Below are positions 1-8,900 of a stretch of 41,252 nt of DNA, in pieces. The DNA is from Planctomycetaceae bacterium (GTDB taxonomy: Bacteria > Planctomycetota > Planctomycetia > Pirellulales > Pirellulaceae), in NCBI GenBank assembly GCA_021298315.1, contig JAJTFC010000093.1:1-41252 (forward strand). Reading direction: 5' to 3'. The notes below the pieces were generated by a model, which was given only the letters and a program-made list of their open reading frames with translations, was not told the origin of the DNA and did not search any database. Both the position numbers and the translations under genes were made by a program. The first letter of the stretch is position 1. Each line of letters begins with the position of its first letter.

Positions 1-283
1 ATCTGTCCAACTCGTCGTCGCAAGGCGAGGGGGGTGTCCCGAGCCGGACTGGAAGGAACTCGATGGCTTGGCTTCTGAGGAAACTTTGCGAGCTATCCAG
101 CAAATCCGATTGGATATCCCTGTCATGGAGATCTCATCGACAGTCGTGCGGCAGCGCATCGAAACGAAACGAAGCATTCGCTATTTGGTTCCCGCCCCGG
201 TCGAAGTCTACATTCAAGAGCATCAGCTCTATTTGCCCCCTGAAACATCACCGAGCGAAACGTCAGCGGGCCGACCCACATAG
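1..283 (+). CDS. nadD: Nicotinate-nucleotide adenylyltransferase, C-terminal part (truncated by window edge)
   Basis: This is the 3' part of a gene entering from the left edge, read in the frame starting at base 2. NadD transfers AMP to nicotinate mononucleotide in cytoplasmic NAD synthesis. The visible part includes the tail motif ISSTVVRQRI, then SIRYLVP and VEVYIQEHQLY, which together are the C-terminal signature of the NadD branch of the nucleotidyltransferase superfamily (ISSTxIR near the end). Upstream in the same frame VVARRGG also fits the family. The catalytic HxGH motif lies outside the window. The last 55 bases overlap, on the opposite strand, the end of the hpnD-hpnE fusion gene. 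The family assignment is firm; the start is not visible. Confidence 0.9.
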   Translation, partial: SVQLVVARRGGCPEPDWKELDGLASEETLRAIQQIRLDIPVMEISSTVVRQRIETKRSIRYLVPAPVEVYIQEHQLYLPPETSPSETSAGRPT

Positions 284-2664
284 CTCAGCACATTACTGGC
301 TGCCAACGACCCGCTTCGCAGCGCACCTTCCATCGTCGCGGGCCAACCGGTTTGGGTCCAATCGCCTGCCAAAAAAAGGCCTTGATCGCCAAACGCATCG
401 GTTCGAAGTCGTGCTCGGTTGTGCTGAGCGTTGACGGAAAAGACCGACTGAGGATCGGTGATGACTTTGCCACGTGTCATGACAGCTCCAGAGTTTCGAA
501 GTTCTTCAAAGACTTCTTTTAGATCTTCTTGGACCATCCTGAGAATGGTCTCTGAATCCCCTTTGGGCAAATCCCTAGATCCACTGATGACGACTTGGTA
601 GTAGTGTTCGATTGCTTGGCCGCTTGGATCGTCGCTCGTCTCCTTGGGGCCAGGAAAAATCCATTGGCTGAGTCGATTGATGAGGATTGCATGTGGATCC
701 TTAAACCACGGTTTGGACCACCAGGTGTGGACGCCTGTAATGGGTGCAGACTCCAGCGTTTGGACTCCTTGGATAAGCCGCTGTGCGTCTGGTTGTAGCC
801 AGGGGGATGTTGTCGGATCGAGGATCGCTCCAAGGCGATGCCAGGGAACTGCCACGACCACCGCATGAAACTCATCCAGTGGGGCTTGGATATCCCCGGT
901 GGTTCTGGTCTGAATACTCCATCGGCCTTGTGAATCAGGAGCAAGTCCAGTGACTGTTCTGCCTTCGACCAGATGCACACCGAGTCGCTCTAAGCATTCT
1001 TTCGTAGTTTGATCAACAAGATGCGAGAGGCTTTTTTGGGGGACGAGCAGATGGTAGGCATCTTTACTCTCGGCAAAACCATCGATGATTACTTTGTGCA
1101 CCGCACCCATGGTAATTCTTGGCAGTTGCTCACCTAGGGCACTTACGAGAATCGTACTCCAGAAGTTCTCGATGGCCTTGCTTGTTTGATGGTTCTGTTT
1201 TAGCCAGTCGATGGCGAGCGTTTCGTTGAAAGGATTATCGGGCAAAGTTCGAATAAGTTTCGCAAGACCCATTGCGATCGATGTGCGATCGAGGATGCCT
1301 AAGTCCGGCCACTTGAACAATAGGCCCGAGAGGTGCAAGGGTGCAGGCAGAGGCCAGGCCGTCGCGCGAAAGGCTTTCCCGGTGCGAGAACGAAACCAAA
1401 GAGTTGCTTGCTGCTCCCAGAGATCCTCTTGGCCGAAATCCTTAATCCATCGCACCAGTTCGCTACAGCAACGCATGCCAACGTGTTGGCAATAATCGAC
1501 CGCGTGCTCGCTTTTGGCATCGGTGAATGATCCGACGCGACCACCCAAGCGGTTGCGAGACTCGATCAGCCATGTTTCACAACCGTGTTTTGCAAGATGC
1601 ATGGCCGTTTGGATACCTGCAAGCCCACCTCCGATGACGGCAATTTTTGGGGGGCCAACAGGAGGGGCGTTCGCGTAGGACCGAGTGCTGCTCGATGGAT
1701 GCTTGATCGATCGGAACCAGGGAGTAAATGCATGCGAAGCGTAGAGTTTGAGTTTCTCGCCCGAGCCGAGCGACGGCCGCTCGTGGAGTGGATTCCAAGG
1801 CGATTGTTGGATCTTTCGGAAGATCGAGTAGTAAGTATTCCAAATCATCGAGAACATGCGTCGCGAATCTGGATGGATCATCTGGCTAACGCACCAGCCA
1901 CTGCGATAGCATGCTCTGGCTCGTTGCGTATAGATTTCGATAAGCCCACACCAATCGCCTTGTTTAGCGACGCTTTGGTGTCGGAGCAGAGGATCGGTAA
2001 GTTTCAAAGATTCAAGCAGAGAGGCTTTGGTAAAACCCATCCGCAGCAAGTCTTCTTCGGCCAGATACATTCGATCCCGTTGGGCGTCTTCGACCAGATC
2101 TCGCAAGATGTTCGTCAGTTGGAAAGCATGACCACAGTCCACGCCCATGCGGTAGGTAGGGCTTGCGACTTGAGGCAGACCTTTATCCGACCAGATTGCG
2201 ATGCACGTAAGGCCCACTGCTGAGGCCACTCGAAACATGTAAGCTTGCAACTGATCGTAGCGTTCGATATGCAACGATCGAGTGTCCTGATCGACTCCTC
2301 GGAGGATTTCCTCAAGGGGTTCCTTAGGGATTCGAAATCTCTTCATCGAGTCGGCAAGTGCGGGGCCGATGCGATGGAGTTTCTCAAACGCGATGTTGGT
2401 TTGCTTGATGCCATGGTTTCCATCTGAATCCAGGTCATCGAGCCATTGCATCCAATCGTCGAGATTCCAATCGGCAGTGGTCGTTGATTTCGGGGATGTC
2501 TGCGCTTCGTCGGTTGCATCGTCGGCCAGTCTTGAGAAGGCATACAAGGCCGTCATTGCACGTCGACGATCGAGCCGGAGGAAATCAAAAGCGCGGTAAA
2601 AGTTCGAGCCGCTCGATTGGGCTATTTCTTGACAAGCTTGGTAAGACTCTTCGAGATGGCTCAT
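229..2664 (-). CDS. hpnDE: Fused presqualene diphosphate synthase and hydroxysqualene dehydroxylase (HpnD-HpnE)
   Basis: The 811-residue protein joins two enzymes of the bacterial three-step squalene route. Residues 1 to about 300 are a squalene/phytoene synthase-type prenyltransferase with the Asp-rich motif D48-D-A-T-D52 and a second motif around R188-D-L-V-E-D193; this is HpnD, which condenses two farnesyl diphosphates to presqualene diphosphate. A Ser/Pro-rich linker (about 320-339) leads to a Rossmann FAD site, GGGLAG at 345-350, with ESRNRLGGR shortly after. This half extends to an amine-oxidase-type C-terminus (GDWTQTG, then EGALRSG) and matches HpnE, the FAD enzyme that reduces hydroxysqualene to squalene. 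HpnD and HpnE are usually separate proteins of about 280-300 and 420-470 residues, so both halves are full length. The start codon overlaps the stop of hpnC (ATGA), so the two genes are probably translationally coupled. Confidence 0.92.
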   Translation of the reverse strand: MSHLEESYQACQEIAQSSGSNFYRAFDFLRLDRRRAMTALYAFSRLADDATDEAQTSPKSTTTADWNLDDWMQWLDDLDSDGNHGIKQTNIAFEKLHRIGPALADSMKRFRIPKEPLEEILRGVDQDTRSLHIERYDQLQAYMFRVASAVGLTCIAIWSDKGLPQVASPTYRMGVDCGHAFQLTNILRDLVEDAQRDRMYLAEEDLLRMGFTKASLLESLKLTDPLLRHQSVAKQGDWCGLIEIYTQRARACYRSGWCVSQMIHPDSRRMFSMIWNTYYSIFRKIQQSPWNPLHERPSLGSGEKLKLYASHAFTPWFRSIKHPSSSTRSYANAPPVGPPKIAVIGGGLAGIQTAMHLAKHGCETWLIESRNRLGGRVGSFTDAKSEHAVDYCQHVGMRCCSELVRWIKDFGQEDLWEQQATLWFRSRTGKAFRATAWPLPAPLHLSGLLFKWPDLGILDRTSIAMGLAKLIRTLPDNPFNETLAIDWLKQNHQTSKAIENFWSTILVSALGEQLPRITMGAVHKVIIDGFAESKDAYHLLVPQKSLSHLVDQTTKECLERLGVHLVEGRTVTGLAPDSQGRWSIQTRTTGDIQAPLDEFHAVVVAVPWHRLGAILDPTTSPWLQPDAQRLIQGVQTLESAPITGVHTWWSKPWFKDPHAILINRLSQWIFPGPKETSDDPSGQAIEHYYQVVISGSRDLPKGDSETILRMVQEDLKEVFEELRNSGAVMTRGKVITDPQSVFSVNAQHNRARLRTDAFGDQGLFLAGDWTQTGWPATMEGALRSGSLAASNVLSYVGRPADVSLGDVSGGK

Positions 2665-3644
2665 AGACTTTTGCGTCGAACCCCACTACCCATGAGTGCA
2701 TTTAGAACCAGTTGTGCCTTCTGCATTTTGGTGACCTCAGGCGACTTGTTCCAGACATCGTAGTCGATACGCTGGATGTTCTTTAGGATTTGTTTGCCGC
2801 CGCCGAGGAACAACTCGACGCTGCGTCTGAGCCAGCGCGGTCCGTGATTGGTCAAGGGTTGTCCTGCATTCAAATGCTCGCGTGCATACGAAACCCAATC
2901 CGCAAGAACTTCTCGTGCCTTGCCCGATCCGTCCTTCCAGTTCTCTTTGTTTATACCCGCTTGATGCATTCGAGATTCAGGAAGATAGTTCCTGCCCCGA
3001 AGCGCATCGAGGCGAACGTCTTGGCAAAAGTTAGCGATCTGGAGTCCGGTGCAGATCGAGTCCGACCAACTCAAGGATGGGGGGACGCAAGTGCGAGCAA
3101 GTCCCAGGATCAGTCTTCCGACAGGATTTGCGGAGCGACGGCAGTAATCGAGCACTTGAGCATCGTCTTGGTAGGAGTCTACCGATTGATCTTGGACGAA
3201 TGCCGAGAGGAGATCCTCGAAGGGTTCGATGCTCAGGTCGAACGAATCGATCGTGTGGTGCAAAGCGATAAAGACCGGGTGCATCGACTTGCCTTCGACC
3301 CCTTGACGCAACTGTTGTTTCCACCAACCTAAAAGTTCGCTAGATAGGTGCCGATCGGCGGTTTCGTCTGCTAGATCATCAGACCATCGGCAATAGGCAT
3401 AGATCGAGGCAAAGTGGGGGCGAATATGCGGGGGTAGCCAGAGGTTGGTTACGGAGAAGTTTTCGTAGTGGGATTTCGCTAGTTTTTCGCAGTACTCGAA
3501 CGCTTGGTCGAGCCCCATTCGAGGGATGTTCACGCCGGGCCCGCACCACTTTAGATCCGAGAGAACCTGTTTGGATCCTGCCCGAGAGGGTAGCTCAGAA
3601 TGCTGAAGTTTTTGGGGCGAATCGGTCGAGTCAAGGGTAGTCAA
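2661..3644 (-). CDS. hpnC: Hydroxysqualene synthase HpnC
   Basis: A 327-residue member of the squalene/phytoene synthase family. It carries the first Asp motif S-D89-D-L-A-D-E94 and the second, Q-D209-V-R-L-D213, followed by RGRNYLP; these coordinate the Mg-diphosphate of the substrate. HpnC converts presqualene diphosphate to hydroxysqualene, which HpnE then reduces to squalene. The order hpnC then hpnD-hpnE on one transcript, overlapping by four bases, gives the whole route from farnesyl diphosphate to squalene in two polypeptides. The first 40 or so residues are polar and look like a non-conserved extension. HpnC and HpnD are paralogues; the pairing with a fused HpnD-HpnE and the NFSV segment near residue 63 favour HpnC for this one. 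No squalene-hopene or oxidosqualene cyclase is in the window. Confidence 0.9.
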   Translation of the reverse strand: MTTLDSTDSPQKLQHSELPSRAGSKQVLSDLKWCGPGVNIPRMGLDQAFEYCEKLAKSHYENFSVTNLWLPPHIRPHFASIYAYCRWSDDLADETADRHLSSELLGWWKQQLRQGVEGKSMHPVFIALHHTIDSFDLSIEPFEDLLSAFVQDQSVDSYQDDAQVLDYCRRSANPVGRLILGLARTCVPPSLSWSDSICTGLQIANFCQDVRLDALRGRNYLPESRMHQAGINKENWKDGSGKAREVLADWVSYAREHLNAGQPLTNHGPRWLRRSVELFLGGGKQILKNIQRIDYDVWNKSPEVTKMQKAQLVLNALMGSGVRRKSL

Positions 3645-3704
3645 GGATCAAAAAACCGACGAAACCAGAGGTGTTAGTTGTATTGGATTTGGGCCGCAGG
3701 AGCC

Positions 3705-3733
3705 TTCGCGATCGCTTGCCCGGTCGCTATGAT
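3705..3733 (+). promoter_or_regulatory. Possible sigma70-type promoter for ispH
   Basis: In the 131-base gap between the divergent hpnC and ispH starts, TTCGCG (3705-3710) and TATGAT (3728-3733) are separated by 17 bases. The -10 hexamer matches five of six consensus positions; the -35 is poor. It lies about 40 bases upstream of the ispH start. This is pattern reading only. Confidence 0.3.
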
Positions 3734-3775
3734 TTTAGCAGTTCGAAGCCTTTTATAAAACCTTAGAGCCATCCG

Positions 3776-4705
3776 ATGAAAATTTTACTTGCGGCCCCCA
3801 GAGGATTTTGTGCTGGGGTCAATATGGCCGTCCAGAGCCTGGATCTAGCACTCAAGCATTTCGGTGCTCCGGTCTATGTTTATCATGAAATTGTCCATAA
3901 CCAATATGTGGTCAAGTCGTTCCAGTCCAAAGGGGCTGTTTTTGTAGACTCCCTTGAAGAGATCCCTCCTCATTCGACGGTGTTGTTTTCGGCCCACGGT
4001 GTGGCACCCACGGTTCGTAAGTTTGCTCAAGAACGCCAGCTTCATGCGATCGATGCGACTTGTCCATTGGTTACCAAAGTTCACTTGGAAGCGATCAAAT
4101 TTGCCAAAGACAACTACACGATTGTCTTGATCGGTCACCAAGGGCACGATGAAGTCATCGGTACGATGGGGGAAGCACCCGAGGCGATCGTGTTGGTCGA
4201 GTCGACCGAGGAGGTCGACCGACTCGAATACAACCCGAACACCAAGCTCGCCTATCTGACCCAAACGACATTGAGTGTCGATGATGCGAATCGGATCATC
4301 GAGCGGCTCAAGACTCGGTTTCCTTGGATCGTAGGTCCTCCCAAAGAAGACATCTGCTATGCGACTCAAAACCGTCAAGAGGCCGTCAAGCTCATCGCAA
4401 GCGACGCGACCAAGGTGATCGTGCTCGGCTCGCAAAACAGCAGCAACTCTCAGCGGCTCAGGGAGCTTGCCCAAGAGCAAGGCAGGCAAGCCTACTTAGT
4501 GGATGGTCCCGAGGACTTGTCGGTTGACTGGTTTGCTCAAGACGACGTGGTGCTCGTTACGGCTGGAGCAAGTGCTCCTGAAGAGGTCGTGGCAAAGACG
4601 TTGAGTTGGCTCGAAAGTCATTTCGATGCCCAAGTCGAGCTCAGAGAGGTGCGCAAGGAGGAGGTACACTTCCCGCTGCCGCGTGCACTGCGGGTGCTGA
4701 GCTAG
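3776..4705 (+). CDS. ispH: 4-hydroxy-3-methylbut-2-enyl diphosphate reductase IspH
   Basis: A 309-residue cytoplasmic iron-sulfur enzyme that carries out the last step of the MEP pathway, reducing HMBPP to isopentenyl and dimethylallyl diphosphate. The three cysteines that bind the 4Fe-4S cluster in the family are present at C12 (APRGFCAGV), C96 (DATCPLV) and C194 (EDICYATQNRQ). The conserved histidine segments are EIVHN (about 38-42), SAHGV (72-76) and GHQGHDE (120-126). Length and spacing are normal for the IspH family. It is divergent from the squalene genes, and its product feeds the farnesyl diphosphate they consume, so a shared regulatory gap is plausible. Its 3' end lies nine bases from the convergent map gene. 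Confidence 0.97.
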   Translation: MKILLAAPRGFCAGVNMAVQSLDLALKHFGAPVYVYHEIVHNQYVVKSFQSKGAVFVDSLEEIPPHSTVLFSAHGVAPTVRKFAQERQLHAIDATCPLVTKVHLEAIKFAKDNYTIVLIGHQGHDEVIGTMGEAPEAIVLVESTEEVDRLEYNPNTKLAYLTQTTLSVDDANRIIERLKTRFPWIVGPPKEDICYATQNRQEAVKLIASDATKVIVLGSQNSSNSQRLRELAQEQGRQAYLVDGPEDLSVDWFAQDDVVLVTAGASAPEEVVAKTLSWLESHFDAQVELREVRKEEVHFPLPRALRVLS

Positions 4706-4714
4706 TCGATTGGA

Positions 4715-5512
4715 CTAGAACCGATGCCCTGCCTTAGGCCCATTTGCACAAGTCGTTAGAATCTCGGGGCCTTTTTCCGTCATAAGGATCGTGTGTTCGA
4801 ATTGGGCCGATAAGCTTCCGTCACGCGTGCGGACCGTCCAGTTGTCGGTGGTGTCGGGTTTGGTGAATCGAGATCCTGCATTGATCATCGGTTCGACGGT
4901 AAAGCACATACCGGGCAGAAGATAATCCTGACGACTCTTGCGATCTGGGAAGTGAGGCACATTTGGATATTGATGGAAGCGTCGCCCAAGGCCGTGGCCG
5001 ACGTACTCTCGCACGACCGTGAATCCATACTTATCGGATTCGGCAACCACGTTTTCTCCGATGATGCTTACCGGACAGCCTGGGGTAAGTGCCCCGATCG
5101 CTCGATGCATGGAGTCAAATGCGCACTGCGTGACGGCTCGGGCTTTTTCGGAAACATTGCCGATGAGAAAAGTCTCGGATTGATCTCCATGCCATCCCTC
5201 GACGATCGACGTGATGTCGACGTTGATGATGTCTCCATCTTTGAGAACATAATCCCCGGGGATCCCATGGCAAATCACATCGTTGACGCTCGTGCAACAG
5301 CTTTTGGTATAACCCAGATATCCAAGAGTCGCAGGAGTATGCTTGTGCGCAAGGGTGTACTCATGGACGAGCCGATCGATTTCACCGGTGCTTATGCCGG
5401 CTTGGATGTAGCCACGGATGTGATCCATGAGTTGGGAGTTGAAGCGACCTGCTGCCCGCATTCCTTGGCGTTGGGTCTCTGAGAGTTGCAGTTTTCGTAG
5501 ATTCTGAAGCAT
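4715..5512 (-). CDS. map: Type I methionine aminopeptidase
   Basis: A 265-residue enzyme of the M24 family that removes the initiator methionine from new proteins in the cytoplasm. The five metal ligands of the pita-bread fold are visible: D99 (INVDIT), D110 (HGDQSET), H173 (GHGLGRRFH), E207 (FTVEPM) and E239 (QFEHT). The substrate-site histidine lies in CHGIPG around residue 82. There is no N-terminal zinc-finger extension and no type II insert, so this is the basic bacterial type I form. The ATG start at the end of the interval gives the normal N-terminus. It is convergent with ispH and divergent from truC across a 233-base gap that contains no further gene. Confidence 0.96.
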   Translation of the reverse strand: MLQNLRKLQLSETQRQGMRAAGRFNSQLMDHIRGYIQAGISTGEIDRLVHEYTLAHKHTPATLGYLGYTKSCCTSVNDVICHGIPGDYVLKDGDIINVDITSIVEGWHGDQSETFLIGNVSEKARAVTQCAFDSMHRAIGALTPGCPVSIIGENVVAESDKYGFTVVREYVGHGLGRRFHQYPNVPHFPDRKSRQDYLLPGMCFTVEPMINAGSRFTKPDTTDNWTVRTRDGSLSAQFEHTILMTEKGPEILTTCANGPKAGHRF

Positions 5513-5745
5513 GCTCTTTAACAGAACCCCGTTGCCTGGCGCGGTGTTCCCAAATCGGTTTGATGAATCGGTTTCATGGCCCTAATTAGCTTGGACAAAC
5601 CAAGCGAATACTGCGGAAAGTTTAGCATCCAGGCCGTGAAAAAAAAAGTTCTTCGGTTATTTTTGTCCTCAGACCTTTTCGCTCAGCGCCATCTCAGTGG
5701 TGTGCCGGTGGGTTAGGTCCGGTTAGGGAACAAGGACCAGCAGGC

Positions 5746-6519
5746 ATGCAAGACTCCGCAGACTTTGTCGCCGAAAATTTACAGCAACCGATCCAAGTGG
5801 TTTACGAGGACGAGGATTTTGTGGCCGTTTTCAAGCCTGCTGGGGTGATCGTCCATCGCGGTCCGAGTACGCTCGAGGGCGAACCGGTCTTGTTGCAAAT
5901 TCTTCGGGATCAGTTGCAGGAGTTTCTTTACCCGGTCCATCGCTTGGATCGCCCGACGGCCGGACTGGTTCTGATGGCCAAATCCTCCGAGATTGCTTCG
6001 AAACTCGGTCAAATGTTCATGGCTCAAAGCGTGCAAAAGCACTACCAAGCATTGGTCCGAGGCTTCATGCCCGAGGAATGCAAAGTGGATCGTCCGCTCC
6101 TACACCCCAAGTATTTTGAAGAACGGTTCAAGGGTGATCATCCACTCCAACCGGCCACAACCTATTTTCGGAATTTGCGCCGTTTTGAGGTGCCTTGGCC
6201 TGCTTCCGGCTTTGAAACGTCGCGATTCTCGTTGCTGGAGATCAGGCCTGAGTCAGGGCGTTGGCATCAAATCCGCCGGCACCTAAACCAACTTGGCCAT
6301 CCGGTCATCGGTGATCATCGCCACGGAGATCATCGATGGAATCAAATGTTCTATCAAAGGACCGGTGTCTATCGCATGCTACTGACAGCCATGCGACTGG
6401 ATTTTCGCCATCCGACGAGCCAAGAACCCATGACGCTTTGGGTCCGACGAGGCGAATCTTTCGATCAAGCGATCCAGGCTTTGGAAACCCCGCTAGAGGC
6501 TCGATCCGCCGATTTTTAA
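5746..6519 (+). CDS. truC: tRNA pseudouridine synthase, TruC-like (RluA family)
   Basis: A 257-residue RluA-family pseudouridine synthase. The catalytic aspartate is D68 in HRLDRPTAG; the family motif near the C-terminus is SGRWHQIRRHLNQLGHPVIGD. A run of features resembles E. coli TruC, which modifies U65 of tRNA: the short N-terminus without an S4 domain, KPAG...VHRG near the start, QKHYQALVRGF, QPATTYF and GDHRHGDHRWN. TruC is therefore a better guess than RluA, RluC or RluD, though the exact target cannot be proven from sequence. The start ATG is preceded by AAGGA at a suitable distance. The last 27 bases overlap the convergent ruvB gene. Confidence 0.85.
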   Translation: MQDSADFVAENLQQPIQVVYEDEDFVAVFKPAGVIVHRGPSTLEGEPVLLQILRDQLQEFLYPVHRLDRPTAGLVLMAKSSEIASKLGQMFMAQSVQKHYQALVRGFMPEECKVDRPLLHPKYFEERFKGDHPLQPATTYFRNLRRFEVPWPASGFETSRFSLLEIRPESGRWHQIRRHLNQLGHPVIGDHRHGDHRWNQMFYQRTGVYRMLLTAMRLDFRHPTSQEPMTLWVRRGESFDQAIQALETPLEARSADF

Positions 6520-7608
6520 CCCCAAGGGAGTCACGATACGTCCACGTTGGGTTCGAATGATCATCTCGGATCGCAGCAAGAATGGTTCGACTTCGTCCTC
6601 GAGTGTATCGGAAGATACTCCCATCGTATGCGCGATAGCTTCTAGTCCCGCCGGGCCACCTTGGAATACTCGGCTGATTGTTTCAAGGTATTTGCGGTCT
6701 TGACGGTCTAACCCCCGATCGTCGATCCCGAGCATTTCAAGAGCGCTTTGGGTTAGCTTATGATTGACTCGCCCGTCGGCTTTGCTCATCGCATAGTCTC
6801 GCACCCACAGGAGTCTACCGTTGGCCACCCGAGGAGTACCGCGCGAGCGCCTTGCGATCTCCTTGGTCGCGTCTCTAGAAATCTCGACCCTGAGTTTCTC
6901 GGCATTGCGTTCCAATATTTTGACAAGGTCGTCTTCGTTGTAGTAGCTCAGGTGCTGACGGATGTGGAAGCGATCTCGCAATGGGCCGCTGAGCATCCCT
7001 GCGCGCGTCGTGGCACCGATCAATGTGAAAGGTTGCAGTTTCAGATTCAGCGTTCGCGCGTTGACTCCTTCTCCAAGAACAATGTCGACGCGGAAATCCT
7101 CCATGGCCGTATAGAGGAACTCTTCGACGGGCTTAGGTAGCCGATGGATTTCATCGATAAATAGCACCGAGCGTCGCTGAAGATTCGTCAGGTAGGGAAG
7201 AATCTCCTTAGGGGCTTTGAGACTCGGTCCACTGGCCATCTCGACGTGCACGCCGAGTTCCTGGGGAATGCAAACGGCAAAGGTGGTTTTACCGAGCCCT
7301 GGTGGCCCATCGAGCAGAATGTGGCCCAAGGGATCCTCGCGTTTATTGGCCGCGTCGATGGCGATTTTAAGAACCTCCATGACCTCGCGCTGGCCGATCA
7401 TTTCGTCGATCCGTTTAGGCCTAAGGACCGCGTCGTTCTCGGAGCGCGTGGAACCTATTCCGAGCGTTTTATCGGTGGTGGCGTTTTGCTGAGGATCTCT
7501 TTGGTTTTTTAAGGGTGAACCCGTATCGGGATCGGAGTCCTGAGATCTAGGCAGCTCTTCTGCGTCATCCTCTTGGTCTCCGGGTCCTATTTTTCGCTCG
7601 CGTACCAT
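6493..7608 (-). CDS. ruvB: Holliday junction branch migration helicase RuvB
   Basis: A 371-residue AAA+ ATPase that drives branch migration of Holliday junctions together with RuvA. Visible motifs are Walker A GPPGLGKTT, Walker B FIDEIHRL, sensor 1 GATTRAG, the arginine-finger segment GPLRDRF, and a C-terminal winged helix with TQRGR. The N-terminus carries about 50 extra acidic and polar residues compared with E. coli RuvB (336 residues). RuvA and RuvC are not adjacent. The segment after RGTPR reads VANGRLLWVRDYA rather than the proteobacterial form; it is in frame and of normal length. The 3' end overlaps truC on the other strand. Confidence 0.97.
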   Translation of the reverse strand: MVRERKIGPGDQEDDAEELPRSQDSDPDTGSPLKNQRDPQQNATTDKTLGIGSTRSENDAVLRPKRIDEMIGQREVMEVLKIAIDAANKREDPLGHILLDGPPGLGKTTFAVCIPQELGVHVEMASGPSLKAPKEILPYLTNLQRRSVLFIDEIHRLPKPVEEFLYTAMEDFRVDIVLGEGVNARTLNLKLQPFTLIGATTRAGMLSGPLRDRFHIRQHLSYYNEDDLVKILERNAEKLRVEISRDATKEIARRSRGTPRVANGRLLWVRDYAMSKADGRVNHKLTQSALEMLGIDDRGLDRQDRKYLETISRVFQGGPAGLEAIAHTMGVSSDTLEDEVEPFLLRSEMIIRTQRGRIVTPLGLKIGGSSL

Positions 7609-7994
7609 TGGCTAATCCTTGGCCTAGCTAATCCTTAAGCCTGCAATTCCCTGGCTTCCGGATGGCTATCGATCGGGAGCTGGTATCTGAGTTATGGAGT
7701 CAAGCTAGTTCCAAGTCAAGGCGCATTGAAGCTCTGAGGCAAAGCCCCCAAACACTTGGCAAGGATGTCGCTTGTCGTTGCGATTCCGAGTGCTCAATCT
7801 GGTGAAAAATCGTTTTTTCAACTTAGTAGAAGACTCAATCTCAAAAAAACCTCGGATTCTCGGAACTAATACTGCTCTGGATTCTCTTTTTTCTAATGCT
7901 TTTTGCTACAATTTTCCGTAATGCCTTCTAGGACTGAGCGAGCACCGGTCAGAACCAGAAACATAGCCTCAACATCCATAGAGCCACAAGAATC
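7609..7994. other. Intergenic region between divergent ruvB and the dockerin gene
   Basis: 386 bases with no supported gene. The part near the plus-strand gene is AT-rich, and TACAAT at 7907-7912 could be a -10 element for the dockerin protein gene, leaving a leader of about 75 bases; no convincing -35 is seen. No repeat copy or stable hairpin stands out by eye. Confidence 0.4.
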
Positions 7995-8822
7995 ATGAAA
8001 AGTCGATCCGTAAAACTTGGTCTTGAATCTTTAGAGTCGCGTAAACTCTGCGCTGCGGATTTGTCGGCCGTTTTTCAAGCAGAGCCTGTGGCGATGAGCT
8101 ATTTGGCATCGAATGTTTCGTACTACAACGCCAGCAAGCCGGCCGACGTCGATCGCGACGGATCGGTAAGCCCGATCGATGCTTTGAGGCTCATCGATGC
8201 ACTCAATCGAGTCGGATCGATCGACATCAAAACTTTGAATGCACAAAGGTCGGCCTCCGGAGCCGAGGGCGAAGGGGATGCCATTGGCAGTGTCGATACC
8301 AACAACGATGGTTCCTTCAATCCAATCGATGTTTTGGTGGTTATCGATGAACTTAATGGTCAGTCGGGCTTGGATGACTCGGTGATGCCTACGGCGTTTC
8401 TCGCGTTCGATCCTGCTGATGTCCCCGTCGATCTTCCCATCGATGATATGCTGACGCTTTTTGCATTCAACGACGAGTTTGGTACCGAAATCAAGGAGGT
8501 CACCGTCGATGATGTGGAACAACTGTTTGAAGGTAATCCCGACATCGAGTGGGTAAAACGAACCAACTTCAGCGAAGAAATGCCCTTGATGTTCCTCGAT
8601 GATTCGATCATCGACTCGCCGAATTGGTCCTCTGAGGATTCTGAGTTCTTGCCGGTTTATGCGACGATGAATCCAGAGGAACTTTCGCTTCCTGCCGTCG
8701 CGGTCTTTTCGCAAAACGGACTTTTTGCCCAAGTCGTGCGTAAGAACATGGCCGAGAACACCTCGGTCAATCCAGCCCCAGTGACCTACTTCTCAAGCAA
8801 TTTCCTCAAGGGACTCAGGTAG
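7995..8822 (+). CDS. Small secreted protein with dockerin type I repeats
   Basis: A 275-residue protein. The N-terminus is basic and then reads LESLESRKLCAADL (10-23), a variant of the planctomycete LEPR-XLL leader that precedes exported surface proteins. Two dockerin-like calcium-binding repeats follow: D51-V-D-R-D-G-S...D62 through N71 and D101-T-N-N-D-G-S...D112 through N121, each a calcium loop plus a helix ending in DALN or DELN. The remaining 150 residues are strongly acidic and match no family I recognise; no catalytic domain is seen. In planctomycetes dockerin repeats occur in many extracellular proteins and need not mean a cellulosome. A rho-independent terminator follows at 8901-8936, so it is probably a single-gene transcript. 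Confidence 0.8.
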   Translation: MKSRSVKLGLESLESRKLCAADLSAVFQAEPVAMSYLASNVSYYNASKPADVDRDGSVSPIDALRLIDALNRVGSIDIKTLNAQRSASGAEGEGDAIGSVDTNNDGSFNPIDVLVVIDELNGQSGLDDSVMPTAFLAFDPADVPVDLPIDDMLTLFAFNDEFGTEIKEVTVDDVEQLFEGNPDIEWVKRTNFSEEMPLMFLDDSIIDSPNWSSEDSEFLPVYATMNPEELSLPAVAVFSQNGLFAQVVRKNMAENTSVNPAPVTYFSSNFLKGLR

Positions 8823-8900
8823 TCCTCTCTGCGGGGAATTTTCCACGATCGATTGGATCAGCCCCGCCGATTTGGAAACTTTGGGACTATGCATTAAGAT

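Noticed and set aside
6795-6840. Possible compensating frameshifts in ruvB (ANGRLLWVRDYA instead of the more usual ANRLLRRVRDYA)
   Set aside because: Length is unchanged, each difference can be a substitution, and I recall similar NxRLxWVRD forms in other planctomycete RuvB proteins.
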